From contig NZ_CAKLBU010000010.1 of assembly GCF_920984735.1 (NCBI RefSeq), positions 1 through 64,000 of the forward strand: a DNA stretch of 64,000 bases, in the 5' to 3' direction. A program made the position numbers and the translations under genes. The notes under the pieces are model-generated. The model had not been told where the DNA came from, made no database searches, and saw nothing but the letters and a program-made list of their open reading frames with translations. Shown here piece after piece: positions 35,247 through 44,585 of the stretch. The stretch comes from Pedobacter sp. Leaf250 (GTDB lineage Bacteria > Bacteroidota > Bacteroidia > Sphingobacteriales > Sphingobacteriaceae). Positions within the stretch are counted from its first letter, which is position 1. Each line of letters starts with the position of its first letter.

Positions 35247-35816
35247 ATGAGAAAACTGACTTTATCCATATTATTGCTAATGATCTTGCCCATTACTTTT
35301 GGCTTTAAGCAAGATTTTACAGAGCCTGTTCAATTGGATTGGGAAACATATTTTAAAGGTAAAGCTGATGTTCGTTCACCATTTTTTGCTTTAACCGCAA
35401 TGACATGGAAATACAGTTATGAATCTACCATTTACCGCAACAGGGTTGTCATCAAGTTGAAAAATGAAATATCAATCGATAAAGACCGATCGTGGGTTAA
35501 ATGGGATAAAATAAAGGATCCAAATATAAGTGCAAGTTTACTTCATCACGAGCAAGGCCATGTAGATATTCAATATATACTTCTTTCTGAAGCCGAGCGG
35601 GTATTAAAAAACAGAAATTATTCAGTAAAAAATTATAAAGCACAAATTTCGCAGTTGGCAAACGAAATCAGCAATTATTTTGACACCATGCAACGCAATT
35701 ATGATGAAGAAACCGAACATGGAAGTAACCATAAAATGCAAGCCCGCTGGGATAAAATCATTAGCGATAAAATGGATGAGTCGCGAGCAGCTACATTAGC
35801 TAATGATTCAAGATAA
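35247..35816 (+). CDS. DUF922-type predicted secreted zinc protease
   Basis: Exported 189-residue protein with signal peptide (RKLTLSILLLMILPITFGF). The central SLLHHEQGHVDIQYI (about residue 107) contains HExxH, and the family DUF922 is regarded as a predicted zinc-dependent protease in Bacteroidota and proteobacteria. WVKWDKIKDPNIS and the preceding FALTAMTWKYSYES fit the family. It is 29 nt downstream of the membrane protein and may belong to the sigma operon. Activity is untested. Confidence 0.78.
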   Translation: MRKLTLSILLLMILPITFGFKQDFTEPVQLDWETYFKGKADVRSPFFALTAMTWKYSYESTIYRNRVVIKLKNEISIDKDRSWVKWDKIKDPNISASLLHHEQGHVDIQYILLSEAERVLKNRNYSVKNYKAQISQLANEISNYFDTMQRNYDEETEHGSNHKMQARWDKIISDKMDESRAATLANDSR

Positions 35817-36179
35817 GTGGGGCAGAAAAATAATCAAACCCACTGCAATAGCCAGAAATGCTGTCACTAATACAGCTGCAGCGGCTAGATCTTTAACAAT
35901 TTTAATCTTGGGATGATACGCTGGTGAAACAATATCCGCTAGTTTCTCTATCGATGAATTAATTATTTCGGCTACGATAACACCAGTAATTACTGAAAGA
36001 ATGGCAATCCACTCTAAACCTGAAAGCTGCAAATAAAAGGAAAATAAAATAACAAATACGGCTGCAAATAAATGAACACGCCCGTTGTGCTCATTTATAA
36101 AAAATAATTTCAATCCGTTAAAAGCATGCTTAAAGCTTTTAATTCTTGCGAGGATTGAAAATTTTTTGTGTTCTTGCAT
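35808..36179 (-). CDS. dgkA: Diacylglycerol/undecaprenol kinase-like protein (DgkA family)
   Basis: Small integral-membrane lipid kinase, 123 residues, in the usual 120-130 range. NEHNGRVHLFAAVFVI leads into TM1, and the catalytic motif AEIINSSIEKLADI (Glu in EIxNSAIExxxD form, about residue 72) and the acid/lysine-containing KIKIVKDLAAAAVL are present. Gram-positive and Bacteroidota members often phosphorylate undecaprenol; here the substrate is not distinguishable. Its 3' end overlaps the convergent DUF922 gene by 9 nt. Confidence 0.88.
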   Translation of the reverse strand: MQEHKKFSILARIKSFKHAFNGLKLFFINEHNGRVHLFAAVFVILFSFYLQLSGLEWIAILSVITGVIVAEIINSSIEKLADIVSPAYHPKIKIVKDLAAAAVLVTAFLAIAVGLIIFLPHLS

Positions 36180-36273
36180 AAAATATCTGTTGTAAAGATT
36201 CTGAAATAAATTCAGGATTATGATCTTTAATCTACGGTTATTTTACTGATAACCTGAATTGAATTGATTATTC

Positions 36274-36876
36274 TTATTTGTCTTTCAATTCAATACTAGA
36301 AAAAGTATTTCCTCTTAAACTGTATTGATAAGTTTTAGATATTTTCTTTGTAGAATCTGCTGAATCCTCAACCGGAAATGACCTCAATAAATCTCCATTT
36401 TTTATAAAAAATTTATCATTTCCAGCATAACCTTTTTTTTGGTTCGTATTTAGTGATGGAAAATTTATCTTGTTAAAATCTCCACCTGAAAATTCAAAAA
36501 CATTTAAATCTGCAACATTTTTTTTATTTAACAATTGAACATAGATCTCTGGATTTCCATCATTATCCAAATCCATATTCCAGGCATCGGTAATAATCCC
36601 TAAACGCTCAACAGCTTGCGATTTGTAGTTTTTATTAACAGAATCTGACATTAAAATCTGGTAACCTCCGATAGAATCAACTCCCTTCCCCCAGCTGACT
36701 ACTTCAAAATTTAATCCCGGCTTCACCTCTATATCTTTGTAAAACTTAAAAGGATTTTTGGTTACTACAGGTGTTTCAACTTTGATTTCAGAGGGTTTAT
36801 CTTCATTGCAAGCAAAACAAAACAGCATCCCTGTAATTAAAAAGAGATGCTGCCAGGTGTTATTGTTTAATTTCAT
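36274..36876 (-). CDS. Hypothetical lipoprotein with FG-GAP-like character
   Basis: From the ATG at 36876 it has 200 residues; the TTG at 36900 would precede a less plausible signal. The N-terminus carries a lipobox (MLFCFAC, Cys about residue 23). The mature part has a segment IITDAWNMDLDNDGNPEIYVQ that matches calcium-binding VCBS/FG-GAP (DxDNDGxxE) style repeats, suggesting a small surface or periplasmic protein. Family not otherwise recognised. It lies between dgkA and the hexosaminidase gene. Confidence 0.72.
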   Translation of the reverse strand: MKLNNNTWQHLFLITGMLFCFACNEDKPSEIKVETPVVTKNPFKFYKDIEVKPGLNFEVVSWGKGVDSIGGYQILMSDSVNKNYKSQAVERLGIITDAWNMDLDNDGNPEIYVQLLNKKNVADLNVFEFSGGDFNKINFPSLNTNQKKGYAGNDKFFIKNGDLLRSFPVEDSADSTKKISKTYQYSLRGNTFSSIELKDK

Positions 36877-36935
36877 TTTTTGGGATATTTGATTTCCCAA
36901 AATAATGAATTTAGCATTTTAATGCAAGGTGTTTT

Positions 36936-38846
36936 TTACTTCTTGGCTTCAGTTTTTTCTGCTGGTGCACCATTATCTAAAGTAGTTTTTGTAGTTACGC
37001 TTCTTTTTCCGCTAGGAGCGATAACGATGGTTGTTAATACACGTTTTTCACCTTGTGGAACGGTTACTCTAATCGGCGTTGTATATAAAAATGCATTTTC
37101 TGACGGACGTGAACCATCCAGAGAATAATAAATTTTTCCACCAACTACAGGAACTTTTAAATCGATGGTAAAATCGCCACCGGTTAATGCTTTTTCACTT
37201 TGGCCGATTGGTGTTGGCACCCAATAATTAATATTCATTTTATCTAAGCGAGCCAAATGTTTAGGCAAACGCTCTTCAGAAAAATTCTTCAAATCTTTAC
37301 GATCAACCGGGCTCCAGGCAATTTCAGATAATGCCATTATACGTGGAAAGGCGTGGTTTTCAGCTTTTTCAGGAGTTTTGATGTATTCTGTCCACATATT
37401 GGCCTGCACACCTTTAATGTATTTTCTCTGATCAGCCGTTAATACTTTAGGAATTGGATCGTAAGCATATATTTTTTGATAAGGGGCAAAGCCACCTATG
37501 GTAACAGGTTCATCAGGCGAATTAGATTGTTTGTGATCAATATATAAACCCATGGAACCTGGTGTCATAATTACATCGTGGTTTTGTTGAGCGGCAGCAA
37601 TTCCTCCGGCCTCTCCCCTCCAGCTCATCACTGTAGCATTGGGTGCCAAACCACCTTCTAAAATCTCATCCCATCCAATGATAGATCTACCCTTTTCATT
37701 TACATGTTTTTCAATTCTTTGAATAAAATAGCTTTGTAATTCGTGTTCATCCTTTAAACCTTTTTCTTTCATTAGAGCCTGGCAAAAAGGCGATTCTTTC
37801 CAATAAGTTTTTGGTGCTTCGTCTCCTCCAATGTGAATATATTTTGAAGGAAAAATAGCGATTACTTCATCCAGAACATTTTCTAGAAAGGTGAAGGTAT
37901 TGTCTGTTGGTGTAAAAATATCATCAAAAACACCCCAGGTTTGTTGTACTAATTTACCTTTCCTGGTTCCAGCCCAAGGCGTTTTATCGCTTATAAAAGT
38001 ATCACGGTTCGGAAATGTGCTCAATTCAGGATATGCTGCAATGGCTGCAGATGCATGTCCGGGTAATTCAATTTCTGGGATTACGGTAATGTATCGTTCT
38101 GCTGCATATTTTACAATATCTTTTGCTTCATCTTGCGTATAAAACCCCTTAACTTCTGTTAAATAGTTTCCATTACCTGGATAATTTCCAATAACGGAGC
38201 CTGGGCGGGTTGAACCAACTTGGGTAAGCTTAGGATATTTTTTAATCTGCAATCTCCAGCCTTGATCATCAGTTAAATGCCAGTGGAAAGTATTGATTTT
38301 ATAATATGCCAACTGATCGATATACTTTTTGATAAATGAAATCGGAAAAAAATGACGACAAACATCCAACATTGTTCCGCGGTAACCGAAGCGGGGGTAA
38401 TCGTTAATATCTACTGCAGGAATGGTAATTTTATCCGCAACTTTTTCTGGCATCATTTGCATGGCCGATTGAACGCCATAAAATAATCCTGCTCCTTTAC
38501 CTGTAATTGTTATCTGATTCGGAGTAACTTTAATTTTATATCCTTCAGCCGGCAATTGATCCGATCCAGCTGATGTTAATACAATGCTTTTTTGGTTGGG
38601 TTGATTTACCTTACTTTCTCGTAAAGCAAAACCTGCTTTATTTACAATGAAAGCATTCAATAAATCGGCAGATCTTGCGCCATCAACGCTTTGATTAATC
38701 AAAAGAGTTGTTTTATCTAAAATAAAATTACCACTCGCTCGGATAATGGAAACGGGTGCAGGTATGATTCCAAGATTGGGATCGCTCTGCGCAAATGCAC
38801 CTGTACTGATTAATACTCCAATAAAAATCGATAATGCTTTGTTCAT
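36936..38846 (-). CDS. GH20 beta-N-acetylhexosaminidase
   Basis: Exported glycosidase of 636 residues cleaving terminal GlcNAc/GalNAc. Signal peptide (LSIFIGVLISTGAFAQ), a GH20b-type N-terminal domain (about 25-140), then the TIM barrel: DYPRFGYRGTMLDVCRHFFP, FHWHLTDDQGWRLQIKKYP, the catalytic Asp-Glu pair in YIHIGGDEAPKTYW (about 340), and SWRGEAGGIAAAQQNH. The C-terminal ~90 residues (KIYYSLDGSRPSENAFLYT) form a chitobiase C-terminal-type beta-sandwich. Probable role in chitin or glycan turnover. Confidence 0.95.
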   Translation of the reverse strand: MNKALSIFIGVLISTGAFAQSDPNLGIIPAPVSIIRASGNFILDKTTLLINQSVDGARSADLLNAFIVNKAGFALRESKVNQPNQKSIVLTSAGSDQLPAEGYKIKVTPNQITITGKGAGLFYGVQSAMQMMPEKVADKITIPAVDINDYPRFGYRGTMLDVCRHFFPISFIKKYIDQLAYYKINTFHWHLTDDQGWRLQIKKYPKLTQVGSTRPGSVIGNYPGNGNYLTEVKGFYTQDEAKDIVKYAAERYITVIPEIELPGHASAAIAAYPELSTFPNRDTFISDKTPWAGTRKGKLVQQTWGVFDDIFTPTDNTFTFLENVLDEVIAIFPSKYIHIGGDEAPKTYWKESPFCQALMKEKGLKDEHELQSYFIQRIEKHVNEKGRSIIGWDEILEGGLAPNATVMSWRGEAGGIAAAQQNHDVIMTPGSMGLYIDHKQSNSPDEPVTIGGFAPYQKIYAYDPIPKVLTADQRKYIKGVQANMWTEYIKTPEKAENHAFPRIMALSEIAWSPVDRKDLKNFSEERLPKHLARLDKMNINYWVPTPIGQSEKALTGGDFTIDLKVPVVGGKIYYSLDGSRPSENAFLYTTPIRVTVPQGEKRVLTTIVIAPSGKRSVTTKTTLDNGAPAEKTEAKK

Positions 38847-39010
38847 GCTTGGGTTTTTAGGATAATTGAATTGGTTATTTTAATACAAGATAGATATTAC
38901 ATTCAAATCGTTAATCTCACTTTTTTGTTACAATACAGATCAACCGTTTGACTTCAAAATCTTAACTGAAAATTAATAAGCGTTTTGAGAAAATTTGGAG
39001 ATTAGGCATA

Positions 39011-39044
39011 AAAAAAGAGAAATCATTACTGGTTTCTCTTTTTT
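39011..39044 (-). terminator. Terminator after trxB
   Basis: AAAAAAGAGAAA pairs with TTTCTCTTTTTT around a 10-nt loop, 17 nt past the trxB stop; U-tracts are available on both strands. Confidence 0.88.
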
Positions 39045-39060
39045 ATAAATATTGTAAAGC

Positions 39061-40017
39061 TTAAGCCTCTACCGGATGCTCTTTAGCAGCCAGATATCTT
39101 TCAGCATCTAATGCAGCCATACAACCAGAACCCGCAGCTGTTACAGCCTGACGATAGTACATATCCTGAACATCGCCAGAAGCGAAAACACCTTCCACAT
39201 TGGTTAAAGTAGTACCAGGTTTGGTTAGCAAATATCCCGTTTCATCCATATCTAACTGACCTTTGAAAATATCGGTATTTGGTTTATGTCCGATGGCTAC
39301 GAAAAAGCCTTCAACAGGAATTTCAGATGTAATATTCGTTTTATTATCCAAAACTTTTACAGCCGTTACGTTTTTACCGTTACCCAAAATCTCTTGAGTT
39401 TCGGTATTGTAATGCACTACAATGTTCGGCGTTGCTAAAACGCGGGCAACCATCGTTTTTGATGCTCTAAATTCATCACGACGAACCAATAAATGTACCA
39501 TTTTGCAAAGCTTAGCTAAATACGTGGCTTCTTCAGCAGCAGTATCTCCAGCCCCAACAATTGCCACATCCTGTCCTTTAAAAAAGAAACCATCGCAAAC
39601 CGCACAAGCTGAAACACCAAATCCATTATATTGTTGCTCGCTTGGTAAACCCAACCATTTTGCAGTTGCACCAGTTGCAATAATTACAGTATCGGCAGTA
39701 ATGGTTTTAATTTCATCAACTACAACTTTGTGCGGCGCCGAAGAAAAATCAACTGAACTGATATACCCAAAACGGATATCTGTTCCGAAGCGTTCTGCCT
39801 GCTTACGGAAATCTTCCATCATTTCCGGACCCATAATTCCTTGCGGGTAACCAGGGAAGTTTTCTACATCGGTGGTTTGTGTTAATTGGCCACCAGCCTG
39901 CATACCAGTGTACATAATTGGTTTTAAATCTGCTCTGGCCGCATAAATTGCTGCAGTGTAACCCGCCGGACCAGAACCTATAATTAAACACTGAACGTGT
40001 TCGTTTTCTTGTGACAT
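39061..40017 (-). CDS. trxB: Thioredoxin-disulfide reductase
   Basis: FAD/NADPH flavoenzyme reducing thioredoxin. The 318 residues carry the FAD loop IIGSGPAGYTAAIYAAR (about 10-26), the redox-active CAVC in SACAVCDGFFF (about 136), the NADPH loop VAIVGAGDTAAEEA (about 152) and the C-terminal FAD motif GVFASGDVQDMYYRQA. A -7 promoter box TAAATTTG lies at 40052-40059 about 35 nt upstream of the ATG. Confidence 0.97.
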   Translation of the reverse strand: MSQENEHVQCLIIGSGPAGYTAAIYAARADLKPIMYTGMQAGGQLTQTTDVENFPGYPQGIMGPEMMEDFRKQAERFGTDIRFGYISSVDFSSAPHKVVVDEIKTITADTVIIATGATAKWLGLPSEQQYNGFGVSACAVCDGFFFKGQDVAIVGAGDTAAEEATYLAKLCKMVHLLVRRDEFRASKTMVARVLATPNIVVHYNTETQEILGNGKNVTAVKVLDNKTNITSEIPVEGFFVAIGHKPNTDIFKGQLDMDETGYLLTKPGTTLTNVEGVFASGDVQDMYYRQAVTAAGSGCMAALDAERYLAAKEHPVEA

Positions 40018-40051
40018 TATATTATGTATTTGAAATTCATTAATTGTAGCA

Positions 40052-40059
40052 CAAATTTA
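40052..40059 (-). promoter_or_regulatory. -7 promoter box for trxB
   Basis: TAAATTTG on the minus strand, matching TAnnTTTG, 35 nt upstream of the trxB ATG. No clear -33 TTTG was assigned. Confidence 0.5.
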
Positions 40060-40146
40060 CTGCATTAAATAATTGTTAGCAAATATGCATTGTCAACATA
40101 GTTTACTTATTAACAACTCAAACTAAACTGAGCAAAAAATATCTAA

Positions 40147-40782
40147 TTATTTGTAAAAGTTCTCTGTTAAATAAAATATTGTATCTATAAAATAAATAAT
40201 CCCATTATTTGAAAGGACATTTTCATCATGCAAATCTTCAAAAAAAATCCCTAATTCTTTATTGATATAGTCGTGGTTTCTATTGTTGTCAAAATTGTTA
40301 AATGAGAGAAACTTCTTCACAGCTTCTAAATCAGTAATCTCATTTGCAATGATGAAATCTTATTTTACTACAGCAAAAAGTTGCCCATTTATTTGTTTAA
40401 ATCCTAAGAAACAATAAGATGTTGATTGAAAGAAATAGTTATGAATTAATAGGCTATTGAAGTAATCTATCCAGTATTTATAAAAGACTGAATCATTTAA
40501 TTTGATAACACTAAAGTCATTGTAAAGATAAACCCTTTGTTCTGCACCTGCACTTATAAATTCTTGCTCTGATATTTCAGGCTCATAAAAAAGATTTTCT
40601 TGCTTAGCGAAATCAATTAAGCTTATTTCTTCTTCACTTTTGAGATGCTTTTGTTTTTTAATTCTGAGGCTTGTTTCCTCATTTCCTCTAAGGAAATTTT
40701 GTGTTTTTTTGAGTTGGCTTGTCTTGCCAATTGATCCATCGCCGATAATGATATTTCGTAATTCATCTTTGATATTTTTCAT
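40147..40782 (-). pseudogene. Kinase-like 'polyvalent' protein gene interrupted by one in-frame TAA
   Basis: The frame from the ATG at 40782 is open for 140 codons (MKNIKDELRNIIIGDGSIGK ... GQLFAVVK), hits TAA at 40360-40362, then continues in the same frame for 70 codons to TAA at 40147-40149. The second half contains GIFFEDLHDENVLSNNGIIY and FIDTIFYLT, a kinase-like catalytic HxxN/D pattern (EDLHDENVL, then YFID) seen in putative polyvalent protein kinase domains; the first half has AEQRVYLYNDFSVIKLND with the expected lysine. VVK-stop-DFII reads like a family VVxQPFII with a C-to-T nonsense change (inference from memory of the family). One point mutation could explain it; a sequencing error or readthrough are alternatives. 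Confidence 0.75.
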
Positions 40783-40838
40783 TAAAATAATGCTTAAAGA
40801 TACAAATTATTTTCAACTCAAAAATTGAAACTATACTA

Positions 40839-42002
40839 TTAACTCCCCTTATTCTCCCTTATCAACCTAATCACATTTCCTCCCAGAATTTTCTTAATGT
40901 CAGTTTCCGAGTATCCATTTTTCAATAATTCTTTTGTTATTTTTGGGTAGTCAGCTACACTATTCATCCCTAGTGGAAAAGATTCCGCACCATCAAAATC
41001 GGCACCTAAACCAACATGATCGATTCCAATTAATTTCACCACGTAATTAATATGTTTTATCAATAATGAAATTGGTGGACGATTGGCATCTGCTTCAGCC
41101 TGATGATTTGAAATTAGCGTATCAATTGCACTACTTCTACCATACTTAATTGACAGTGACTTTAACTCCTTATCGTATTTAGCGAAAAAGGCCTTTTGTT
41201 TTCTATTAAAAGTTGAATCTAAAAATCCACTGTAAAAGTTGATGCAAACCACACCACCATTTTTCCCAACAGCTTTAATTTGATCATCCTTTAAATTCCT
41301 CGGAACAGGATTTAAACTGTAAGCACAACTGTGCGAAACAATTATGGGTTTTGAAGTTACCATCATGGCATCGTAAAAAGTTTTTTCGCCTACATGAGAT
41401 AAATCGACCATTACACCAAGCTTGTTTAAACGTTGAACAACTTGTTTACCATAAGCGTTTAAACCTGCATTTGCTGGTTTAACTTTTCCTGATGTTTCAT
41501 CGGCGGCAGAACTCGCCCAGGATGTACTGTTGTTCCAGGTTAAGGTTAGATAAGCCATTCCGCGGTTGGCTAAACTATCGATATAATCAAGGCGGTTTTC
41601 TATCATGTGGCCACCTTCAACACCAATCATTGCGGCCAGTTTTTTCTGCTTAACTGCTTGTTCCAAATCAATAGCAGTTTTTATCAGCTGAATTTTATTT
41701 GGATATCTTTTAATTAAGCTATATAGCGAATCTATTTCCTGATTTGCAAGCGCATAACCACCGGTTTCATCGCACCAGATAGAAAAAAACTGTACATCTA
41801 AACCACCTTGCTTTGCTCGTATTAAATCGAAATTTCCTTTGGCCTGAAGTTCACCTATATCAATTCCCGATTTAATTTGATTGAAAAGAATATCGCCATG
41901 CGTATCAATTACAATCGCATTCTGATGAATATTCTTTAAATTTTGTGCAAAAAGATTAGTTTGTATTGAAGTAAAAAAGAGAATGGCATAAACTATTTTC
42001 AT
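40839..42002 (-). CDS. Membrane dipeptidase family protein (M19, renal-dipeptidase-like)
   Basis: Exported zinc dipeptidase of 387 residues. Signal peptide (KIVYAILFFTSIQTNLFAQ); metal ligands in IVIDTHGDIL (HxD, about 34), the bridging Glu in IGVEGGHMI (about 123), and His in VDLSHVGE and VSHSCAYSLNPVPRNL; DHVGLGADFDGAESFP near the C-terminus completes the site. Substrates are usually dipeptides with broad tolerance, sometimes including D-residues. Not in an obvious operon with its neighbours. Confidence 0.93.
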   Translation of the reverse strand: MKIVYAILFFTSIQTNLFAQNLKNIHQNAIVIDTHGDILFNQIKSGIDIGELQAKGNFDLIRAKQGGLDVQFFSIWCDETGGYALANQEIDSLYSLIKRYPNKIQLIKTAIDLEQAVKQKKLAAMIGVEGGHMIENRLDYIDSLANRGMAYLTLTWNNSTSWASSAADETSGKVKPANAGLNAYGKQVVQRLNKLGVMVDLSHVGEKTFYDAMMVTSKPIIVSHSCAYSLNPVPRNLKDDQIKAVGKNGGVVCINFYSGFLDSTFNRKQKAFFAKYDKELKSLSIKYGRSSAIDTLISNHQAEADANRPPISLLIKHINYVVKLIGIDHVGLGADFDGAESFPLGMNSVADYPKITKELLKNGYSETDIKKILGGNVIRLIRENKGS

Positions 42003-42062
42003 GAGTTAAAATTAAGCATTTGAACCTTGTGATTATTCAAATGCTTAACCTTAATTTACATG

Positions 42063-42443
42063 CTATTTAATTTTCCTTACATACGCATCGGCACCTGAAA
42101 CACTCGATATTGCCTTGCCATTTTTGTTAGGACTGGATTTGTATACGACACCTGAATCTGCACCTTGAACTCTTATTAACTTTACACCTTGCGCCTTTAC
42201 TTTAATGGCCGCACCAGTAACTGTTATTGTATTGCAATTCCCCGTAATGGTAACATTAATATCGCTACCAGAAATATTAATATCCTCATTACCAGTGGCT
42301 TCAATTGTTTTGGTTATACTGCTTCCAGCTACATTTATTGTTTCGGCTGTTTCTTTATTCGTTGTTTGAGCAGGTGAAATAAATGGGATCGCAAATAGAA
42401 ATGCAAACACACATAACCATGAGATTTTTTTTAGGTTTTTCAT
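42063..42443 (-). CDS. DUF3060-type exported protein
   Basis: A 126-residue secreted protein with signal peptide (SWLCVFAFLFAIPFISPAQ). The mature part is a regular beta-repeat: NVAGSSITKTIEA, NINISGSDINVTITGNCNTITVT, GAAIKVKAQGVKLIRVQGAD, with the NCNTIxVTG pattern typical of DUF3060 (right-handed beta-helix-like). Function unknown. It stands between the M19 dipeptidase and the carboxylase subunit. Confidence 0.8.
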   Translation of the reverse strand: MKNLKKISWLCVFAFLFAIPFISPAQTTNKETAETINVAGSSITKTIEATGNEDINISGSDINVTITGNCNTITVTGAAIKVKAQGVKLIRVQGADSGVVYKSSPNKNGKAISSVSGADAYVRKIK

Positions 42444-42498
42444 ATTTAGCTGGATTAGGTTTTTTTAAATGCTTACCAAATATCATACCATACAAAGT

Positions 42499-44127
42499 CT
42501 ATGTCTGAATCACACCAACACTAAATTTCTTAGTTATAGGCGATTGATTTGCAGCCTCAATACCCATAGAAATCACTTTTCTGGTTTCCAGCGGATCGAT
42601 AATTCCGTCTACCCAAAGTCGTGATGCAGCGTAATATGGTGTAGTTTGACTATCATATCTATCCGAAATTTCTTTTAATAGTTTGGCCTCTTTTTCAGGG
42701 GTTATCACTTCGCCTTTTGCCTTTAAAGATGCTTCCTGAATTTGCAATAAAGTCTTCGCCGCTTGTGATCCGCCCATTACTGCAATTTTTGCCGTTGGCC
42801 AGGCGTAAATTAAACGTGGATCATAAGCTTTACCACACATGGCATAATTACCTGCACCATAAGAATTGCCGATTACGATTGTAAATTTAGGCACAACAGA
42901 GTTTGCAACCGCATTGACCATTTTAGCACCGTCTTTTATAATACCTCCGTGTTCCGAGCGGCTTCCAACCATAAAACCTGTTACATCCTGTAAGAAAACC
43001 AATGGAATTTTCTTTTGGTTGCAGTTCATAATAAAACGAGCGGCTTTATCGGCACTGTCAGAATAAATTACGCCACCGAACTGCATCTCCCCTTTTTTCG
43101 ATTTTACAACTTTACGTTGATTGGCAACGATTCCGACAGCCCAGCCATCTATACGCCCTAAACCACAAACAATACTTTGTCCGTAACCTTGCTTGTATTC
43201 TTCAAATTCAGATTGATCAACCAAACGGTTTATAATATCCAAAATTTCGTATTGTTTATCTCTATTTTCGGGGATAATACCATACAATTCATTTTCGCTT
43301 TCTTTAGGTTTTGCAGCTTTAATTCTATCAAACCCTGCATTTTGAGGCGCACCCAACATGCTCATAATGTTACGAATACTATCCAAACAAGCTTCATCAT
43401 TAGGATGTTTGTAATCGGTAACTCCAGAAATTTCGCAATGTGTTGTTGCACCACCCAAAGTTTCATTATCAACTTCTTCGCCAATGGCAGATTTCACCAA
43501 ATAAGAACCTGCTAGAAATACCGAGCCGGTTTTATCAACAATCATGGCTTCATCACTCATAATTGGTAAATATGCACCACCCGCTACACAAGCACCCATA
43601 ATTGCAGAAATTTGTACTATTCCTTCTGAAGACATGATGGCGTTATTGCGAAACATCCTTCCAAAATGTTCTTTATCAGGAAAAATTTCATCTTGCATAG
43701 GTAGATAAACGCCGGCACTATCCACCAAATAAATCACAGGTAAACGGTTTTCCATGGCAATTTCCTGAGCCCGCAGATTTTTCTTAGCCGTCATAGGGAA
43801 CCATGCGCCAGCTTTAACAGTTGCATCATTAGCCACAATCATACATTGCCTACCGCTAACATAGCCTATTCCACAAACTACGCCTGCCGACGGACAGCCA
43901 CCTTGTTCCGCATACATCCCATCGGCTGTGAAAGCCCCAACTTCTAAAAATTCAGAATTTTTATCAATCAAATACGCGATTCGTTCTCGAGCTAAAAGTT
44001 TGCCTTTTTCTTTCTGCTTGGCAGCATTTTTCTCGCCACCACCTTGATAGATTTTATTAAGTTTGGTTTTTAGCTCATAAACCAGTTGCTTATTTACGTC
44101 TTCGTTTTTGTTGAATTCGATATTCAT
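42499..44127 (-). CDS. Acyl-CoA carboxylase beta (carboxyltransferase) subunit, MCC-like
   Basis: Transfers CO2 from carboxybiotin to an acyl-CoA. The 542 residues contain two crotonase-like carboxyltransferase halves: N-terminal GGGEKNAAKQKEKGKLLARERI, QGGCPSAGVVCGIGYV, IMGACVAGGAYLPIMSDE (oxyanion hole 1, about 180), and C-terminal LVFLQDVTGFMVGSRSEHGG plus GNSYGAGNYAMCGKAYDPR (about 415). The FMVG...EHGGIIKDGAKM stretch and the absence of a fused biotin domain fit methylcrotonyl-CoA carboxylase beta better than PccB, but this is a resemblance call. The alpha (biotin) subunit is not in the window. Confidence 0.9.
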   Translation of the reverse strand: MNIEFNKNEDVNKQLVYELKTKLNKIYQGGGEKNAAKQKEKGKLLARERIAYLIDKNSEFLEVGAFTADGMYAEQGGCPSAGVVCGIGYVSGRQCMIVANDATVKAGAWFPMTAKKNLRAQEIAMENRLPVIYLVDSAGVYLPMQDEIFPDKEHFGRMFRNNAIMSSEGIVQISAIMGACVAGGAYLPIMSDEAMIVDKTGSVFLAGSYLVKSAIGEEVDNETLGGATTHCEISGVTDYKHPNDEACLDSIRNIMSMLGAPQNAGFDRIKAAKPKESENELYGIIPENRDKQYEILDIINRLVDQSEFEEYKQGYGQSIVCGLGRIDGWAVGIVANQRKVVKSKKGEMQFGGVIYSDSADKAARFIMNCNQKKIPLVFLQDVTGFMVGSRSEHGGIIKDGAKMVNAVANSVVPKFTIVIGNSYGAGNYAMCGKAYDPRLIYAWPTAKIAVMGGSQAAKTLLQIQEASLKAKGEVITPEKEAKLLKEISDRYDSQTTPYYAASRLWVDGIIDPLETRKVISMGIEAANQSPITKKFSVGVIQT

Positions 44128-44196
44128 GGAGGCAATTTAAATTTATTTTTATATAAAAGTGTGGAGACCAAATTGGTTTCTGGTATACACCTGTAT

Positions 44197-44242
44197 TTAA
44201 CCGCAAAGAGCACTAAGAAAAAGCGCAAGGTCCGCAAAGAAT
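44197..44242. repeat. AACCGCAAAG-type dispersed repeat, copy A
   Basis: TTAACCGCAAAGAGCACTAAG begins a stretch (reported as TTAACCGCAAAG, AGCACTAAG, AAAAAGCGCAAGG, CCGCAAAG). It is inverted relative to 44495-44536 and similar to 16124-16163. The 44128-44585 gap otherwise holds no gene. Confidence 0.65.
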
Positions 44243-44433
44243 TTAAACAAAAAGGGCACAACGAAAATATAAAGAGTCACTAAAAAAGTTTTTGATGGTT
44301 AGCGTGTAAAACCTCACCCTGTTAAAGTTAGTGGTAATTGTTCTTTTAATGCAATCCCTCTCCTTAAAAAGAAGGAAACAATGGCTTTATTGTAGAAGCA
44401 AAATAGTAGAGAAAAGGTAAATATCCAGATAAC

Positions 44434-44536
44434 TCTGTTGTGCTCTGTGAAAACTCGGTGTACTCTGTGGTAAATCCTTGGAAACCTAAACCCAACTTTG
44501 CGTTCTTAGCGAAAAACTTTGCGCCCTTTGCGGTTA
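44434..44536. repeat. CTCTGTGGT and CTTTGCGGTTAA dispersed repeats, copy B
   Basis: CTCTGTTGTGCTCTGTG then GTGTACTCTGTGGT is the inverse of an ACCACAGAG-type repeat; 44495-44536 (CTTTGCGTTCTTAGCG, AAAAACTTTGCGCCCTTTGC, GGTTAA) is the inverse complement of copy A. Both are known sorts of widely dispersed bacterial intergenic repeats. Confidence 0.6.
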
Positions 44537-44585
44537 AATAAACAAATATCCATTTAAAATAATAATTTTGAATAAATCTCATTTA

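Noticed and set aside
40700-40782. GDGSIGKT near the start of the pseudogene as a Walker A motif
   Set aside because: The spacing and surrounding residues do not fit a P-loop NTPase; the later EDLHDENVL and YFID segments fit a kinase-like fold better.
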